Assembly (NCBI GenBank): GCA_004173455.1
Contig: SECL01000002.1
Coordinates: 1 to 64,000, forward strand
Direction: 5' to 3'
DNA length: 64,000 nt
From: Moraxellaceae bacterium
Lineage (GTDB): Bacteria; Pseudomonadota; Gammaproteobacteria; Pseudomonadales; Moraxellaceae
Below the pieces are notes generated by a model that made no database searches, was not told the origin of the DNA, and worked only from the letters and a program-made list of their open reading frames with translations. Each line of letters starts with the position of its first letter. Position 1 is the first letter of the stretch. This document shows positions 46,048 through 55,125 of this stretch, in pieces. Position numbers and translations under genes: made by a program.

Positions 46048-46790
46048 GCCGCTTTTCCTCGATAGTCTTGATGAGAAAATTCAGGATTTTTTGTTTCAGA
46101 TGTTGCTTCAAATTGTGGGGCTTCAGGTTTTATAGCGTCACAGCGCTTTACCTCAGGCAGCCAAATCCGGGCAAAATCGGCTAGATCATGCACAATATCT
46201 TTAATGTCATCCTGCATCCCTGCATAGGCATATTGATCCAAACGGTGATAATCCTTGATCAATACCGGATAATGCCCCAAACCGTCCGGCTGTTCAGGCA
46301 AGCCGCTATGCTCAAAAACCTGATAAATAAAATGAGTTTTAGCGCGCATGGCCAAATAGGCACGCCATTGCAGGCTATCCATATAGCGTTCAGGATCAAA
46401 GCGACCTGTGAGCTTGTGATCAATGAGTTTGCTAGGTGTTTCAGCATCGATCTTGCCCACCAGCACCACATTGTCAAAAATAGGCCATTCATAAATCTGC
46501 TCACGTACAGCGCCTAATTCAATGGTGCCATTTAGATCATCAGGCAAGATAAAATGAAAGCCGTATTTGTCCGGAGTCGCCAGTAGTTGAGGCTCTAGCT
46601 GACCTTTTTCCAGAAAACGATGAAATGATGTGCCCACCCGCATGGCCAGACTGGGCTTTTTGCGGGCAAACAGCTCATACGCCAGTTGCTCGCTGCTCAT
46701 GTCCTCATTGGCCATACCGTATACATAAGTATCCAGCATGGTTACTGACAAGCGCAGGGGCGCAGTTTTAATGCGAGTATTTGCCATCAT
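46044..46790 (-). CDS. PD-(D/E)XK nuclease, phage recombination exonuclease-like
   Basis: About 248 residues. The nuclease core appears as an N-terminal helix with MRVGTSFHRFLEKG, the metal-binding VLVGKIDAETPSKLIDHKLTG (acidic Asp and the D-x-K motif), and the following QWRAYLAMRA helix. This is the RecB/Cas4-like PD-(D/E)XK arrangement used by phage 5'-3' exonucleases paired with annealing proteins. The ATG at 46790 shares one base with the ATPase stop. Exonuclease activity is inferred from fold and context. Confidence 0.78.
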   Translation of the reverse strand: MMANTRIKTAPLRLSVTMLDTYVYGMANEDMSSEQLAYELFARKKPSLAMRVGTSFHRFLEKGQLEPQLLATPDKYGFHFILPDDLNGTIELGAVREQIYEWPIFDNVVLVGKIDAETPSKLIDHKLTGRFDPERYMDSLQWRAYLAMRAKTHFIYQVFEHSGLPEQPDGLGHYPVLIKDYHRLDQYAYAGMQDDIKDIVHDLADFARIWLPEVKRCDAIKPEAPQFEATSETKNPEFSHQDYRGKAA

Positions 46791-47719
46791 CACGCCACAT
46801 CCGCATGTATCTCATCCACAAACTCACCCTCGACAAATATCACTTGATGGCTCAAGCCTTTGAAAGCCAGATCCAGTGCCTGCCGCATTTCTTTATGATA
46901 CAAATGCTGCGGGTTCAACTGTTCACGCAAGATATTAAGATCATGGGCATGTTCAGCCGCCATACATTCGCTGCGATAAACTTCTAGCTCCTGCAAGGCC
47001 GCTGCCTGTGCTTCACTCAAGCTATTGATGTGATCCTTGGCCTGACCAATAATATCTGCTAAGGCAGTCGGGGCTTTATCTAGACCGGGCAAAATAATAT
47101 TGCCAATCGCACCGGAATCTTTGGCATGATGCGAGGTGGAAGGTGAAAAGTTCAGGGAAATTTCAGCGCCCTGTTCACCTTGCACGGTAGTCATATAACC
47201 CATCATATCGGCCACTTTATAAGCTTCTTTCTTGCTGCCACCCACCATATCTGGCCGGATAATCAGCTCGTCACCTTTTTTGTCCTCAGCCGCATGCGCC
47301 AGCAAAATAACATCCTTACTAAAAGAGCGGATCAGGTTCAGCCAGCTACTAAACCGCTTGTTGAGCGCCCCATAGCCCTGAATCGACAATTCCTTGCTGT
47401 TTTTGCGACAGTTTTTCTGGTCTTTGACCAGATCGGCAATAATCACATCCAGCATACGGCCTGCGGTATCAATGATAATGGAATCATAGCCTTGCAGATC
47501 CTCGCTGCTGATCGTGGCGACATCAGCCCAGCAGCTTACAGGAACCGTATCTTTACGGAATTTGCCAGCACGGTGCGCGCCGCGATCAAAATCAAACAAA
47601 ATCGGATTTTTGGCGCTAAAGGCAAGCGAAGTTTTACCAATCCCCGGATCACCATAAATAAATACAATCAGGTTTTCTACGCGCATGGGTTCAGCAGCAG
47701 TGACGATTCTTAATGCCAT
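46790..47719 (-). CDS. Sak4-like phage AAA/RecA-type ATPase (AAA_24)
   Basis: 309 residues. Walker A is IYGDPGIGKTSLAF near residue 25, followed by ILFDFDRGAHRAG. Walker B is DSIIIDTAGRMLDV, and there is a RecA-like VILLAHAAEDKKGDELIIRPDMVGGS segment. The AAA_24 family includes phage Sak4 single-strand annealing ATPases. The C-terminal 80 residues are helical. It is the first gene of the cassette, with overlapping stop and start to the nuclease, so it likely acts with it in recombination. Confidence 0.82.
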   Translation of the reverse strand: MALRIVTAAEPMRVENLIVFIYGDPGIGKTSLAFSAKNPILFDFDRGAHRAGKFRKDTVPVSCWADVATISSEDLQGYDSIIIDTAGRMLDVIIADLVKDQKNCRKNSKELSIQGYGALNKRFSSWLNLIRSFSKDVILLAHAAEDKKGDELIIRPDMVGGSKKEAYKVADMMGYMTTVQGEQGAEISLNFSPSTSHHAKDSGAIGNIILPGLDKAPTALADIIGQAKDHINSLSEAQAAALQELEVYRSECMAAEHAHDLNILREQLNPQHLYHKEMRQALDLAFKGLSHQVIFVEGEFVDEIHADVA

Positions 47720-48298
47720 TTCTGGTACTCCTCAGACTCAGGCTTAACATGGTGTGAATAGCGACAATTTTTTTGGCAAAATAGCGTTATTATTTCTTTA
47801 GGTTACACAATAACAATTGCCGCGCTATGTCTAATAAATGGTGATTATTTCAGCAGTTTCAATGGTTTTAACTATTATAAAAACCTATAGGATTTTTAGA
47901 AAATACATTATAATTCAATTGATTAACTAAAATTTTACATAGCAGTGTTTTTGTTGACGTCAAGCTGTGACGCATCTAGGAATAGCGCGGTTTAAATGAT
48001 GATGTTTGGATAAAAAAGCTTAATCAAATCGCTTGATAAAATGCTTTATAAAGTAGTGTGCTAACCCGCTTTGATAGATGCTTGCTAAGAGCATTAATAA
48101 AGTCTTTTAAACATTTTTGAGAAAAAATATGTGTTTGATAAAAAGTTACGTGCGTTACATGAAGTGACCAAGCCTTATAAAAAAATTGTGCTTTGAAGTG
48201 TTTACTCAACACAGCGTAGTGTCACTTTAAGTTATGTTGAACGGATGAAATGAATTCACTTATTAATTCACCCACTGCAACATATAGCGAGGTTTACG
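47720..48298. other. AT-rich intergenic region beside the recombination cassette
   Basis: 579 bp without a convincing ORF. It is AT-rich and contains short repeats of ATAGCG and a motif TTGACGTCAAGCTGTGACGC near 47951-47972 (a partial dyad around GACGTC/GTGACG). It should hold the promoter of the leftward cassette. No repressor gene or attachment site was recognised. Confidence 0.4.
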
Positions 48299-48535
48299 AT
48301 GAATAGTAGTCATAACAACACCAATAGCAATCAGCCAGATCAATTGCAGGACAAGGATAACAATAGCGATAAAAGCCTTACTGCGCATCCACAGCCGCAC
48401 CAGCCACAAACTGAAGGTGAGCGCCAACAACAATTGCAAAATGCGCAACTCGAAAATCAGGATGCCAAGGTAAAATTACCCGAACATGGCAATAGTGAGT
48501 CAGAACATACCGGAATGGGCAGCACGAAGGATTAA
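48299..48535 (+). CDS. Small, disordered, Gln/Asn-rich hypothetical protein
   Basis: 78 residues, start ATG 48299 with GAGG six bases upstream. Almost entirely polar (Asn, Gln, Asp, His, Ser, Pro), with no hydrophobic core, so probably intrinsically disordered. The antisense frame gives a membrane-like peptide, a common mirror effect of such sequences. The function is unknown. Confidence 0.55.
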   Translation: MNSSHNNTNSNQPDQLQDKDNNSDKSLTAHPQPHQPQTEGERQQQLQNAQLENQDAKVKLPEHGNSESEHTGMGSTKD

Positions 48536-48634
48536 AGTGTAGCGTCACGCGCTATCTGTTTAAATGATTCAAATCAGATAGCTCAGTACTTAAATGCTCA
48601 TTAAGCATTGCAACACCTTATAGTAGGTAAAACC

Positions 48635-48853
48635 ATGAAACATGAGACATCGAAACCTGAAGTAGAAAGTATCCATAGCCTTGATGAAATTCGTCAGGCA
48701 TTAGAAAAAACCACATTGACCAAAACTATTGAACCTGATGCGTATGCCGATGCCGCACAGCAATTTGTCGATGAGTATGGTACAGATTTACATATGCTAT
48801 TGGGTGAGGACGATCCGCAAAAAAATAGCGACTGTGCAATAACGATGCAATAA
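48635..48853 (+). CDS. Small acidic hypothetical protein
   Basis: 72 residues from ATG 48635 (MKHETSKPEVESIHSLDEIR), preferred over an upstream TTG at 48608 because TAGGT lies just before it. Acidic and predicted to be helical, with no known motif. It follows the disordered small protein by 100 bp on the same strand. The function is unknown. Confidence 0.5.
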   Translation: MKHETSKPEVESIHSLDEIRQALEKTTLTKTIEPDAYADAAQQFVDEYGTDLHMLLGEDDPQKNSDCAITMQ

Positions 48854-49084
48854 AAGGATACTTTCAATAATGTAAGTATAAGCCTTTAAATTATAAGTTA
48901 AAATATTACAATAATTGGGTCAAATAGCGTGGCGCTACACAGCATGGATGTTTGTAAAATTGTTGCTTTGTTAAAAGGGTGTAATCGAAATTGATTGATG
49001 GATAAATAACCACCACAAAACACGCTTTGTCAGTAACACAAGGGCTTGATAGCCTAGCTTCAATATAATTTTAACGAGCTATCA

Positions 49085-49246
49085 ATGATGAAACAGTTCG
49101 CTGGCAATGGTAATAATATTCTAAATCCTAATCTGGCTCGCAATAAAGCCTTAATCAACAATCATGGTAATCAGCTTAATTTTAATCATCGTATTTGTCA
49201 GAGCGGCGATAAAATTACCATTAATTCCAAGAAAAAAATGGGTTAA
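49085..49246 (+). CDS. Possible small protein of 53 residues
   Basis: An open frame from ATG 49085 to TAA 49244-49246: MMKQFAGNGNNILNPNLARN at the start, GDKITINSKKKMG at the end. Asn-rich and basic. The ribosome-binding site is weak (GAG eight bases upstream). It could be a real small protein or chance; nothing similar is known to me. Confidence 0.3.
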   Translation: MMKQFAGNGNNILNPNLARNKALINNHGNQLNFNHRICQSGDKITINSKKKMG

Positions 49247-49258
49247 TAGGCTTCATTA

Positions 49259-49660
49259 TTAATCATATTTTTCCATAATTTTTTCCCGTAATTCTTCACG
49301 CTGTTCGGGTGAGTTGGCCGTTTTTAGCTGGGCTTTCCAGTGTTCACGCTCGCTATCACTCATGTTTTGCCAGACTTCACGCATTCGTTGTTGCTGATCT
49401 TTGGGAAGCTGACTAAACCAATCCATACGCTGTTGCAAATCCTGCCGATCTTTATCATCGAGCTGGCGTAATGCCTGATAGGATTTCAAAAGTTCTGCAC
49501 GTTCTTCCACACTGAGCTTTTGCCAAGTTGCTGGCATGGCGCGATTAACCGTTACATCAGGTTTTTCAGGCTTTTTGGCTGGTGTGGCTGCCATGGCCGT
49601 CGATAAAGAAAAATCCAAGACAAGCAGTGCCAGCAGACCCGTAGCGTAGTTAGCTGTCAT
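49259..49660 (-). CDS. DUF3106 domain periplasmic protein
   Basis: 133 residues with a signal peptide (about residues 1-24, cleavage near AMA-ATPAKK). The DUF3106 repeats of W-x3-S-x-E-R/Q type are visible: TWQKLSVEERAELL, RMDWFSQLPKDQQQRMREVWQNMSDSEREHW. The function is unknown. It follows the putative sigma-factor partner by five bases, so all three genes form an operon; this sigma/DUF3619-like/DUF3106 order recurs in proteobacteria. Confidence 0.85.
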   Translation of the reverse strand: MTANYATGLLALLVLDFSLSTAMAATPAKKPEKPDVTVNRAMPATWQKLSVEERAELLKSYQALRQLDDKDRQDLQQRMDWFSQLPKDQQQRMREVWQNMSDSEREHWKAQLKTANSPEQREELREKIMEKYD

Positions 49661-49665
49661 AATTG

Positions 49666-49989
49666 TTAGCTGCCATAATTTTTGGTTTCCGTACCCAGCA
49701 GGCTCAGCATTTCCAGATCTTCAATCATTTGCGGCGAGAGTTTGGCGGTGCTGATAGTTTGTGGTTCAACATTCGTCTGGTGCGAGAGCAGGTTAGGAGC
49801 AAGACTAATGCCAGTAATGGCCGCTGCCAGCGCAAAACCGCTCATTGCCCAGATATGTTTTCTAGCTGCCGGACGTGGTTGTATGGCATCCATCACATGG
49901 TTTAACACCTGATCTTTTTCAGGATGATGTTGCGCCTGCTTTTCTAGCGCCTGAACAATTTTATGAATGAATGGATCATGGGGAGTCAT
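49666..49989 (-). CDS. Putative membrane anti-sigma-like protein
   Basis: 107 residues from ATG 49989, chosen because GAGG lies nine bases upstream and it starts ten bases after the sigma factor stop. The N-terminal cytoplasmic part (about 1-50) is followed by one membrane helix (HIWAMSGFALAAAITGISLAPNLL) and a short periplasmic tail. This layout and position suggest an anti-sigma or DUF3619-type partner, but no zinc-binding anti-sigma motif is visible. Confidence 0.65.
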   Translation of the reverse strand: MTPHDPFIHKIVQALEKQAQHHPEKDQVLNHVMDAIQPRPAARKHIWAMSGFALAAAITGISLAPNLLSHQTNVEPQTISTAKLSPQMIEDLEMLSLLGTETKNYGS

Positions 49990-49999
49990 TATAGGGTCC

Positions 50000-50626
50000 T
50001 CATGGTGATTCGGAATTGAAATGAGAAAGGTGAAGGCGCAAGGTTTGTATCGCACGATGATAGTGCGTTTTTACACTGCCTTCGCTACATTGCATAATAC
50101 TTGCTGTGGTTTTAGTATCCATGTTTTCCCAAGCCCTGAGTAAAAAAGCCTGTTGCTGGCGTAAAGGTAGGCGAGCAATGGCCTTTTGAATTTCCTGCAA
50201 GGTAAATTCCTGCGTTAAGAATTCAGCCGGATTGATATTTTGCTCATCTTCAATGAGTAAGCTGGCATCCAGTTCCAGATCATCTTCTACAATGGCAGGC
50301 CTTAACCACGCAAAGCGTTTTTGTTTGCGGGTTTCCTGCCGCCGCCAATCCATGAGGCGATTGTTTAATATGGTGTAAAACAGCGGTGTCCATTCGGAGG
50401 TTGGGCGTTTGGCATAATGCTGGTGCAGTGCAATAAAGCTCTCCTGCACCAGATCACGGGCAACGTCATGATGTCCCGTAGCCGCTTCCATCATGATCAG
50501 GGCACGACCACTCACCTGTTTGATGAATAGATTTAAACGCTGCTCGGTACTCTGGATAGAGTCAGCAGTAGCAACATGCGCATCAGATTTTGGAAAAGAA
50601 TCCATGGATATGGAGTATCCCGTCAC
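50000..50626 (-). CDS. ECF-type RNA polymerase sigma factor
   Basis: 208 residues. The sigma-2 region has ARDLVQESFIALHQHY and PLFYTILNNRLMDWRRQE; the sigma-4 region has IARLPLRQQQAFLLRAWENMDTKTTASIMQCSEGSVKTHYHRAIQTL. The start is either GTG 50626 (GGAG upstream) or ATG 50605. It heads the operon with a membrane protein and a DUF3106 protein, so it may report on an envelope signal; the signal is unknown. Confidence 0.9.
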   Translation of the reverse strand: MTGYSISMDSFPKSDAHVATADSIQSTEQRLNLFIKQVSGRALIMMEAATGHHDVARDLVQESFIALHQHYAKRPTSEWTPLFYTILNNRLMDWRRQETRKQKRFAWLRPAIVEDDLELDASLLIEDEQNINPAEFLTQEFTLQEIQKAIARLPLRQQQAFLLRAWENMDTKTTASIMQCSEGSVKTHYHRAIQTLRLHLSHFNSESP

Positions 50627-50783
50627 CCTGTATGCTCCATCGTTGGCCAGTATATAAATACAATTTTCTGTATCTATAACGTCTGAGCCTGATGGTGCGT
50701 TGACATCAAAGTTAGCGTGGTTGCAAAAAGTTTAAACAATATACAGCAGATTGTCTAAACGCATCTGTAAGTTGAGTGGTGGA

Positions 50784-51572
50784 TTAGGCAAGCCGTTGGC
50801 GCACCATTTCAAATACGCATATCGCCCCCGCGACGGCCACATTCAAAGATTCCTGACCACCGGGTTGTGGAATGGCAATGCCTTGTGCATGTTGTAGTAA
50901 GCCCTCACTCACACCTTGACCTTCATTGCCCATCAGCCAGACACAAGGGTTTTTAAGCTCAAGTTGATAAAGCGATTGCGCAGCATGTGAACTCGTCGCA
51001 TACACAGGCAGGCTCAGGGTAGGAATAAGATTGTCTAATGCCACATGTTCAAAAATGGCCAGACTAAACTGCGCGCCCATACCGGCACGCAGTACGCGGG
51101 GAGACCAAATTGCTGCCGTACCCTGACTACAAATCACCTGTTTGATGCCTGCGGCGGCGGCAGTGCGCAGCAATGTGCCTACATTACCGGGGTCTTGTAG
51201 GTTTTCCAGTACCAGCATATCGGTATGCCGATCTATATCAGCAGGGGAGCGGGGCGTGTTAATCACCGCCATGATATCCACCCCTGGCCCGAGTGTACGC
51301 ACATCCTGATACAGGCTGTCGGTGAGCACATAAATGGGTGAACGGCTGAGCGAATTGAGCAATTGCTGGACTTCCGGATTATCTAGTGTTTGGCGGGTTA
51401 GATAAATTGCTTCAATGGCTTGGCCGGTTTTTAGGTAGGCTTCAATTAAATGCACACCTTCCAATACCGTTTGCTGTTGTTTTTTTCGATAGCTGGCTTG
51501 CTCGCACAAACCGCGCAAATGCTTCACCTTATTGTTGTCTTTGGCTTGAATATCGATAAAGGATAACGTCAT
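50784..51572 (-). CDS. TrmH/SpoU-family RNA 2'-O-methyltransferase
   Basis: 262 residues from ATG 51572. An N-terminal SpoU substrate-binding domain (KVKHLRGLCEQASYRKKQQQTVLEGVHLIEAYL) precedes the SPOUT knot with LVLENLQDPGNVGTLLRTAAAAG, CVWLMGNEGQGVSE and SLNVAVAGAICVFEM. It is close in layout to RlmB/TrmH-like enzymes that 2'-O-methylate ribose in rRNA or tRNA; the target is not determined. Confidence 0.9.
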   Translation of the reverse strand: MTLSFIDIQAKDNNKVKHLRGLCEQASYRKKQQQTVLEGVHLIEAYLKTGQAIEAIYLTRQTLDNPEVQQLLNSLSRSPIYVLTDSLYQDVRTLGPGVDIMAVINTPRSPADIDRHTDMLVLENLQDPGNVGTLLRTAAAAGIKQVICSQGTAAIWSPRVLRAGMGAQFSLAIFEHVALDNLIPTLSLPVYATSSHAAQSLYQLELKNPCVWLMGNEGQGVSEGLLQHAQGIAIPQPGGQESLNVAVAGAICVFEMVRQRLA

Positions 51573-51649
51573 GAGCTGATAGTCTAGTTGTAAAAATAAG
51601 AAATAAAAATAAGCTGGATTAAAAATAGGCAAGTTTAAAACAGGCGTTG

Positions 51650-51683
51650 AAAATAAAGACGCTGGCTAAATCATCAGCCAGCG
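51650..51683 (-). terminator. Terminator of fbp
   Basis: On the minus strand CGCTGGCT (51676-51683) pairs with AGCCAGCG (51660-51667), followed by TCTTTATTTT. Confidence 0.8.
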
Positions 51684-51722
51684 CGGTGCGGATAGGATAG
51701 ACCTGCCTATATTAGGCTGGAA

Positions 51723-52724
51723 CTAAGCGGAAGCAGTGTCCTGATGATAGCTCACCAGTCGTTCTACTTCATTTTTAGAACCTAAAATGACTGGAACACG
51801 CTGATGCAGATCGTTGGGTTTAACTTCCAAGATCGGCATACGACCGGTACTGGCAGCACCACCAGCCTGTTCAATCAGCATGCCCATGGGGTTTGCTTCA
51901 TACATCAGGCGTAAGCGGCCAGCTTTGCTGGGATCTTTGGTGTCATACGGATACATAAAAACACCGCCACGGGTCAGGATACGGTGAATATCACCCACCA
52001 TACAGGCTACCCAGCGCATGTTAAAATCCTTGCCGCGTACACCGGTTTTACCTGCGATACATTCGTCAATATAGCGTTTGACCGGCGCTTCCCAGTGACG
52101 GGTATTAGAGCTATTAATGGCAAACTCTTGGGTATCTTCAGGAATACTTAGACGCTCGACCGTCAGGATAAATTCGCCAATCTCACGATCCAGCGTAAAC
52201 ACGTCTACCCCATCGCCCAGCGTTAATACCAGCATGGTAGAGGGACCATACAGTACATAGCCCGCCGCCACTTGCTGACGCCCTTCCTGCATAAAATCAG
52301 CGTGGCTGGCCAGATTTTGATGCTGTTTTTGCAAAATTGAAAAAATCGTACCGACGCTCATGTTGATGTCAATGTTGCTGGAACCATCGAGGGGATCGAA
52401 CATCAGCAGATAATTGGCATGATCATCGCCTGCAATCATTTCATCCATTTCTTCAGATGCCAGTGCTGCAACCTTGCCACCACTGAGGACAGTATCCATC
52501 ATTAATACATTGGACACCACATCCAGTTTTTTTTGCACTTCACCCTGTACGTTATCGCTGCCAGCGCTGCCCAGCATATTGGCCAGCGCGCCTTTATGCA
52601 GTGCGGCACTGATGGCTTTACAGGCAATGGAAACTTGCACAATCAGTTGTGTTAGGTCGGGAGTCAGATGCGCTAAACTTTGTTGTCGATCCAGTAAATA
52701 CTGATTCAAGGTGATATTAGACAT
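51723..52724 (-). CDS. fbp: Class I fructose-1,6-bisphosphatase
   Basis: 333 residues. The metal/substrate motif [25 protein letters not shown] is diagnostic, and the C-terminus has [37 protein letters not shown]. It removes the 1-phosphate of fructose 1,6-bisphosphate in gluconeogenesis. It stands alone with its own terminator and a leader of about 110 bp before the divergent region. Confidence 0.97.
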   Translation of the reverse strand: MSNITLNQYLLDRQQSLAHLTPDLTQLIVQVSIACKAISAALHKGALANMLGSAGSDNVQGEVQKKLDVVSNVLMMDTVLSGGKVAALASEEMDEMIAGDDHANYLLMFDPLDGSSNIDINMSVGTIFSILQKQHQNLASHADFMQEGRQQVAAGYVLYGPSTMLVLTLGDGVDVFTLDREIGEFILTVERLSIPEDTQEFAINSSNTRHWEAPVKRYIDECIAGKTGVRGKDFNMRWVACMVGDIHRILTRGGVFMYPYDTKDPSKAGRLRLMYEANPMGMLIEQAGGAASTGRMPILEVKPNDLHQRVPVILGSKNEVERLVSYHQDTASA

Positions 52725-52885
52725 CGGTTACTCCTCAGGCGTCGTGTTAAGACAGTTTTGCTAAACATAAATACAGGCTATGACCTGCGTTTTTTCTTTA
52801 AAATCAGGCAGGTGAGCATCGTAAAACTATCATATGAGTCAAACGATGGTTCCAAAAAAACAGGATACGCTAAAAATCAGACTGA

Positions 52886-52947
52886 CCAATAAAAACAGGC
52901 TGGCATTACCACAGACTGCTTTTGCAACCTCTGGTAAAGCCAGCCTG
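52886..52947 (-). terminator. Long hairpin terminator of the tol-pal operon
   Basis: On the minus strand CAGGCTGGC (52939-52947) and an inner TTACCA pair with TGGTAA and GCCAGCCTG (52896-52904), followed by TTTTTATT. It lies about 25 bp after the pal stop. Confidence 0.85.
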
Positions 52948-52971
52948 CATAAAAGCGCGGGCTATTATAAG

Positions 52972-53568
52972 TTAGTTAGGGGCACCTGCGCTGTAATTAA
53001 TTTCAACGCGGCGATTTTCTGACCATGCAGCATCATTATGGCCTTCATTCACTGGTTGTTCTTTGCCATAGCTGACAGTTTCAATTTGTTCATTACGCGC
53101 GCCATTGGTCACCAAAAATGCTTGTACTGATTTGGCACGACGCTCGCCCAGCGCCATATTGTATTCACGGGTGCCACGCTCATCGGTATGGCCAGTGAGA
53201 GTAACGCGCGCGCCATTATTCTGGGAGAGATAGCGAGCATGGGCGTTTAGCGTGGCTAGATCTGTTTGGGATAGATCGCTGCTGTCATAGTCAAAATGAA
53301 CCACGCGCGCTGCCAATGCCTGACGAACTGCATCCATAGGACCATTGCCATTGACGCCATTACCATTCATGCCGTTGCTGCTCAGATCACCGTTGGCACC
53401 AAGACCTGTACTGGACGCGCCATTGGCTGCACCGGTATTGCTGCCCGCCGTGGTGGTAGTGGTCGCTGTAGTGGCTGGTTTACGGTTGGCACATCCTGTC
53501 ATAGCCAGTGCAATGGCAAGACCCGGAATCATTAAAGCCTGTATGGTTTTTAGTGAGGATGGATACAT
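52972..53568 (-). CDS. pal: Peptidoglycan-associated lipoprotein
   Basis: 198 residues from ATG 53568 (GGAG upstream). A lipoprotein signal peptide ends at the lipobox AMTGC-ANR. A low-complexity Thr/Gly/Asn linker (about residues 28-75) is longer than in E. coli Pal. The C-terminal OmpA-like domain has HFDYDSSDLS, LTGHTDERGTREYNMALGERRAKSV and NRRVEINY, containing peptidoglycan-binding residues. It anchors the outer membrane to peptidoglycan and binds TolB. It is the last gene of the tol-pal operon. Confidence 0.96.
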   Translation of the reverse strand: MYPSSLKTIQALMIPGLAIALAMTGCANRKPATTATTTTTAGSNTGAANGASSTGLGANGDLSSNGMNGNGVNGNGPMDAVRQALAARVVHFDYDSSDLSQTDLATLNAHARYLSQNNGARVTLTGHTDERGTREYNMALGERRAKSVQAFLVTNGARNEQIETVSYGKEQPVNEGHNDAAWSENRRVEINYSAGAPN

Positions 53569-53616
53569 GGGTAATCTCCAGTTCAAATTTTATGTCAATG
53601 TCTACCTTAAACCTTC

Positions 53617-53673
53617 TCTACAACATTTCAATGACTTTTTACATTTTTTAAAAAAGAATCAATATGTTGTAGA
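53617..53673. repeat. 10-bp perfect inverted repeat between tolB and pal
   Basis: TCTACAACAT (53617-53626) and ATGTTGTAGA (53664-53673) are exact reverse complements, with a symmetric TTTTTTAAAAAA core between them. In the mRNA this would form a long hairpin in the 190-bp tolB-pal gap, possibly a processing or stability element. Confidence 0.5.
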
Positions 53674-53758
53674 AAAACTTAATTTAAGCTGAGTTTAAGA
53701 AATACAAATTGTTCAGCTATATGTGTTTAAGCAGTCTGGTTTTGATGCAGTACGGCAC

Positions 53759-55048
53759 TTAGCGGCGCGGTGCCCAAGCTGGCTCGCGCACTTCGCCTTG
53801 CTCACTGGGCAAACGCATTCTAAATCGGCCATCAACCGACATGATGGACAGCATACCGCGACTGCCTTCACGGGTGGCATATACCACCATTTGGCCATTT
53901 GGTGAAAAGCTGGGCGATTCATCCAGCGGGGTCGGGGTTAAAATACTGATCACGCCAGACGCCAGATCCTGTACGGCCACCTGATACTGACTACCAGTTT
54001 TGCGGTGTACCAGTGCCAGACTGCGGCCATCACTACTTAAGGTGCCACGCGCGTTAAATGGGCCAGAAAATGTCAGGCGGCGGGTGCTACCATCATCCAG
54101 ATCATAGCGATAAATTTGCGGTGTACCGCCCCGGTCTGAGGTAAACACGAATGATTTGCCATCCGGGCTATAACGTGCCTCGGTATCAATGGCCGTGTCC
54201 CGGGTCAGGCGTGAAATACGCTTGGTGGCAATGTTCATTTCATAGACTTCAGGGTTGCCATCCATGGAGCCAGTAAACAGCATTTTTTTGCCATCCGGTG
54301 AAATGCTGGGCGCACCATTTAGCCCTTTAAACTGAGCCAGTACTTCACGTTCACCGGTGGCTAGATCCTGTAAATAAATGGCGGGGCGTTTGGTTTCAAA
54401 AGAAACGTAAGCCAGCTTACGGCCATCAGGTGACCAACTGGGCGATAAAATGGGTTCTGGCGATTCCAGAATAGTTTTGGGCTGCTGGCCATCAGTGTCG
54501 GCTATTTGCAGGGTATACATGAGTTTTCCTGCTTCGCGGTTACGCAAAACATAGGCAATCTGGCCAGAAAAATCCCCCTGAATTCCCGTTAAAGCCTGAT
54601 AGATTTTATCGGCAATCAAGTGGCCTGCTTCGCGCTGGCGACTGGCTGGAACTTGCAGCACTTCGCCCAGCAAACGGGTATTTTTCTTGACGTCAAACAA
54701 TTCATACTGGATTTGCAAGCCATCAGCTGAGGGCGTTACTTTACCAACCACCACATAGGGAATACCGCTGCTTTGCCATGTGCCCACATTGATTTCACTG
54801 CTGCTGGTTGGACGCTCGGGCAGGTTGGTTGAGGCACTGTTAAATTTGCCTGAGCGTTGCAAGTCGCTTTGTACAATCGAATACACTAGACTATCTGAGG
54901 CGAATGGCACGACTGCAATTTGTGGCGCTTCCTCAAAGGCTTTAGCCACTTCAAAAGTAAGGGCAGCGTGGGCAGTTTGAGTAATTAAAGCAGGCAAAAA
55001 TGCACTGCTAGCAACAATACAGGCCGTGAGTAAGCGTAATTTCAGCAT
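53759..55048 (-). CDS. tolB: Tol-Pal system beta-propeller protein TolB
   Basis: 429 residues. A signal peptide (about 1-28, ending AHA-AL) is followed by the N-terminal domain ([26 protein letters not shown]) and a six-bladed beta propeller built of repeated SPDGxxLAYVS-type blades ([52 protein letters not shown]). It is periplasmic and interacts with Pal and TolA during outer-membrane constriction at division. Confidence 0.97.
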   Translation of the reverse strand: MLKLRLLTACIVASSAFLPALITQTAHAALTFEVAKAFEEAPQIAVVPFASDSLVYSIVQSDLQRSGKFNSASTNLPERPTSSSEINVGTWQSSGIPYVVVGKVTPSADGLQIQYELFDVKKNTRLLGEVLQVPASRQREAGHLIADKIYQALTGIQGDFSGQIAYVLRNREAGKLMYTLQIADTDGQQPKTILESPEPILSPSWSPDGRKLAYVSFETKRPAIYLQDLATGEREVLAQFKGLNGAPSISPDGKKMLFTGSMDGNPEVYEMNIATKRISRLTRDTAIDTEARYSPDGKSFVFTSDRGGTPQIYRYDLDDGSTRRLTFSGPFNARGTLSSDGRSLALVHRKTGSQYQVAVQDLASGVISILTPTPLDESPSFSPNGQMVVYATREGSRGMLSIMSVDGRFRMRLPSEQGEVREPAWAPRR

Positions 55049-55125
55049 GGTTTAGCAACTCCTCGCGCATTCGTGACTATTTTTTGATGGGTTTTTGACT
55101 GGGCTACCATAGCAATTTTTTTCCA

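Noticed and set aside
48024-48212. Minus-strand 62-residue ORF in the gap beside the recombination cassette
   Set aside because: AT-rich region, no Shine-Dalgarno sequence, low-complexity composition; likely chance.
48263-48448. Minus-strand 61-residue membrane-like ORF opposite the small disordered protein
   Set aside because: It is the antisense mirror of a Gln/Asn/Asp-rich frame, which automatically yields Leu/Ile/Val-rich peptides. The plus strand has the better ribosome-binding site.
52834-53022. Plus-strand 62-residue ORF between fbp and pal
   Set aside because: It runs through the pal terminator hairpin and into the end of pal, with no ribosome-binding site.
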